This document shows positions 5,795-7,325 of a stretch of DNA of 7,325 nt, one piece after another. How positions within the stretch are numbered: position 1 is the stretch's first letter; each line of letters opens with the position of its first letter. Under the pieces are notes generated by a model. That model had not been told where the DNA came from, made no database searches, and saw only the letters and a program-made list of their open reading frames with translations. The translations under genes and the position numbers were made by a program. Source of the stretch: a bacterium (GTDB taxonomy: Bacteria > SM23-31 > JAUVVT01); assembly GCA_030616165.1 (NCBI GenBank), contig JAUWXV010000189.1, positions 1-7,325 of the forward strand, given 5' to 3'.

Positions 5795-7027
5795 ATGAAG
5801 AAAATAATTTCTTTAGGCTCAATATTTTTATTATTTATCCCTCTTTACAATTGTTTCGCGGAAATAAATATGGTTGGCATTTTATACAGGATTGATTTTA
5901 CTAAAGGGTGTGTACGCACCGTCGTGGGAATCACCAATACATGCCTGTGTTTACTTCTATATACCTTCGGATTTCAGAGTAACCCGGGCGAGTTTAAGGG
6001 CATAGTTCAACTCAATGCGAGCGATGGGACGTATCGAATAACGGGCGGCGGTAAAAACATCTTTGGGAATACTGATAAATTTTATTATGTTTGGAATCGA
6101 GTTGATGGAGAGTTAACCCTGAAGGAAACACCCGTCTTTTCTAACGTTAACTTTGAAACATTCGGAGTCATCGCTCAGGAAGAGCGTGTGCTGGAAAGCA
6201 CCTTGGAAATTATAGATGTCGAAACTGGAGAACGAAGAATAGTTCATCGCGCAAAAGAGCACTTCGAGGCTCCCAACTGGTCCCGGGATGGAAAAACGTT
6301 AATCTATAACAGCAAAGGCAGTCTTTATACCATACCTGTAACTGGAGGACAACCAAGGCTATTGAATACAGGATTCGCTAATCGCTGCAACAACGACCAC
6401 GGCTTATCACCGGATGGGAAACAACTTGCTATCAGTCATGCGCCAGAAAAACAGTCATTGATTTATATATTACCGAGTAGTGGAGGGGAACCCCGTCTTA
6501 TTACAGAACTTGGTCCCTCCTACTGGCACGGCTGGTCCCCAGATGGCAAAACTCTTGTTTACTGTGCATCACGTAACGGTGAGTTTGACATCTACAGAAT
6601 CCCAGTGCAGGGGGGAAAAGAAAAACGTCTTACCTATGCTAAAGGACTGGATGATGGCCCAGATTACTCCCCCGATGGGAAATTCATCTTCTTTAACTCA
6701 GTTAGAACCGGACAGATGAAAATCTGGAGAATGAAAACAGATGGCAGCGAACAAGTGCAGATGACACTTAATGATAATTACAACGATTGGTTTCCACACC
6801 CCTCACCAGACGGAAAATGGCTGGTATTTATCTCTTATGATAAAAGTGTCCAAGGACATCCACCTAATAAAAATGTAGTTTTACGAATCATGCCCATGTC
6901 CGGCGGTGAACCGAGAGTGTTGACAAGTCTCTTTGGTGGTCAAGGCACTATTAATGTGCCTTCGTGGTCTCCTGATAGTAAATGGGTTGCGTTCGTTAGT
7001 TATCGGCTCGTTGCACCGTATAAGTGA
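5795..7027 (+). CDS. Secreted TolB-like six-bladed propeller with shortened N-terminal sandwich domain
   Basis: The ATG at 5795 is chosen because GGAG (5785-5788) lies 6 bases upstream and a signal peptide follows at once (residues 1-22, cleavage after CFA); ATG 5783 in the same frame is an alternative. The 410-residue product carries six PD40-type repeats with SPDGK-like turns at about 159-173, 201-215, 244-258, 288-302, 333-347 and 388-402, forming a TolB-like beta-propeller that probably acts in the periplasm or outside. Relatives I recall have a complete beta-sandwich domain of the DUF1349 type before the propeller. Here only its beginning (about 76-102, [15 protein letters not shown] and [13 protein letters not shown]) and its end (PVFSNV, 113-118) remain, joined directly, so roughly 90 residues seem missing in frame. 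Residues 26-58 are hydrophobic, Cys-rich and unlike the family. Function is unknown; no tol-pal genes are near, so it is not classical TolB. Confidence 0.85.
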   Translation: MKKIISLGSIFLLFIPLYNCFAEINMVGILYRIDFTKGCVRTVVGITNTCLCLLLYTFGFQSNPGEFKGIVQLNASDGTYRITGGGKNIFGNTDKFYYVWNRVDGELTLKETPVFSNVNFETFGVIAQEERVLESTLEIIDVETGERRIVHRAKEHFEAPNWSRDGKTLIYNSKGSLYTIPVTGGQPRLLNTGFANRCNNDHGLSPDGKQLAISHAPEKQSLIYILPSSGGEPRLITELGPSYWHGWSPDGKTLVYCASRNGEFDIYRIPVQGGKEKRLTYAKGLDDGPDYSPDGKFIFFNSVRTGQMKIWRMKTDGSEQVQMTLNDNYNDWFPHPSPDGKWLVFISYDKSVQGHPPNKNVVLRIMPMSGGEPRVLTSLFGGQGTINVPSWSPDSKWVAFVSYRLVAPYK

Positions 7028-7072
7028 CTTTGAGCCACATATGTTTCTCATTGTGTGGATTTGACCTGCGCT

Positions 7073-7100
7073 GCACCCGACTGTGGGTGTTTTGGTTTTT
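7073..7100 (+). terminator. Likely intrinsic terminator after the propeller gene
   Basis: GCACCC (7073-7078) pairs with GGGTGT (7085-7090), five Watson-Crick pairs and one G-T, around the six-base loop GACTGT. It is followed by TTTT-like and TTTTT runs interrupted by GG (7090-7100). The position, 46 bases after the propeller stop and before the next gene, fits transcription end. GTTTTG (7089-7094) and CAAAAC (7101-7106) could form an alternative hairpin. The interrupted T-run makes it less than ideal. Confidence 0.5.
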
Positions 7101-7190
7101 CAAAACTTGGTATTCCGTGCGTAAATTATGCTAATTCAAACACTCTACGCTAAACATACAGACGATTCCTTTAAAATTAATTGGAGGACA

Positions 7191-7325
7191 ATGAGTTTAA
7201 GAAAGGCGACATTATCAGCAATAATTGGTATTTCTTATACTTTTATTTTAAGAACTATAGGGACTTTATTACCTGATATTTTCAAAAATCTTTTAGTAGT
7301 ACAAGTTTCCGCAATAATGTCTTTT
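7191..7325 (+). CDS. Membrane protein, N-terminal part, cut by window end
   Basis: An open frame of 45 codons runs to the last base. The ATG at 7191 is supported by GGAGG at 7183-7187, 3 bases before it, the strongest ribosome site in the window although closely spaced. The product starts MSLRKATLSA, with two Arg/Lys before a hydrophobic segment (about 8-27), then a short polar turn PDIFKN (28-33) and a second hydrophobic segment (34-45 and beyond), as in a multi-pass inner-membrane protein with few positive charges outside. I do not recognise the family from this fragment. It is separated from the propeller gene by a likely terminator, so it probably begins a new transcription unit. Confidence 0.65.
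   Translation, partial: MSLRKATLSAIIGISYTFILRTIGTLLPDIFKNLLVVQVSAIMSF

Noticed and set aside
6480-6719. Separate 79-residue gene on the + strand
   Set aside because: It lies wholly inside the propeller repeats in another frame and shows no family features.

Overview
The window reads as one strand of a fairly AT-rich bacterial chromosome. All supported genes are on the + strand, intergenic stretches are very AT-rich, and several starts carry GGAG or GAGG ribosome sites. Tat and lipoprotein signals point to a diderm bacterium. The TldD subfamily, the TolB-type propeller and the run of small exported proteins would fit the FCB group (Bacteroidota, Calditrichota, Ignavibacteria or relatives). 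That placement is a judgement from protein character only and is weak. No rRNA, tRNA, CRISPR array, transposase or integrase gene is visible.

Region 1 (1-3052) is a compact tldD-tldE pair followed by a small gene. TldD is cut by the left edge but keeps its HExxxH zinc site and a C-terminal Cys that can serve as third ligand. TldE starts 2 bases after the TldD stop and lacks the metal site, as expected for the non-catalytic half of the TldD/E protease. Sixty bases further on lies an 89-residue protein with a clean twin-arginine signal and a 65-residue acidic mature part. It has its own near-consensus promoter, TTGACA-N17-TATATT, placed just after the tldE stop codon. A dedicated protease pair beside a small, separately expressed, exported peptide is the most interesting arrangement in the window. 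It suggests, but does not prove, an enzyme and substrate relation.

Region 2 (3053-3464) is a 412-base AT-rich gap with a possible weak promoter and a small GC-richer island, and no convincing gene.

Region 3 (3465-7027) holds three unrelated genes, each with an export signal: a lipoprotein with a formylglycine-generating-enzyme-like (FGE-like) domain that lacks the usual catalytic Cys pair, an exported protein with two VOC (glyoxalase-fold) domains that both keep the four metal ligands, and a secreted TolB-like six-bladed propeller whose N-terminal sandwich domain looks internally deleted. Each of the two gaps between them contains a roughly 135-base imperfect inverted repeat resembling an integron attC site, pointing the same way as the genes, with the next start codon 24-34 bases after its right end. 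This hints at a cassette-like array, but no integrase is in view.

Region 4 (7028-7325) has a likely intrinsic terminator after the propeller gene, then the start of a membrane protein gene that runs off the right edge.
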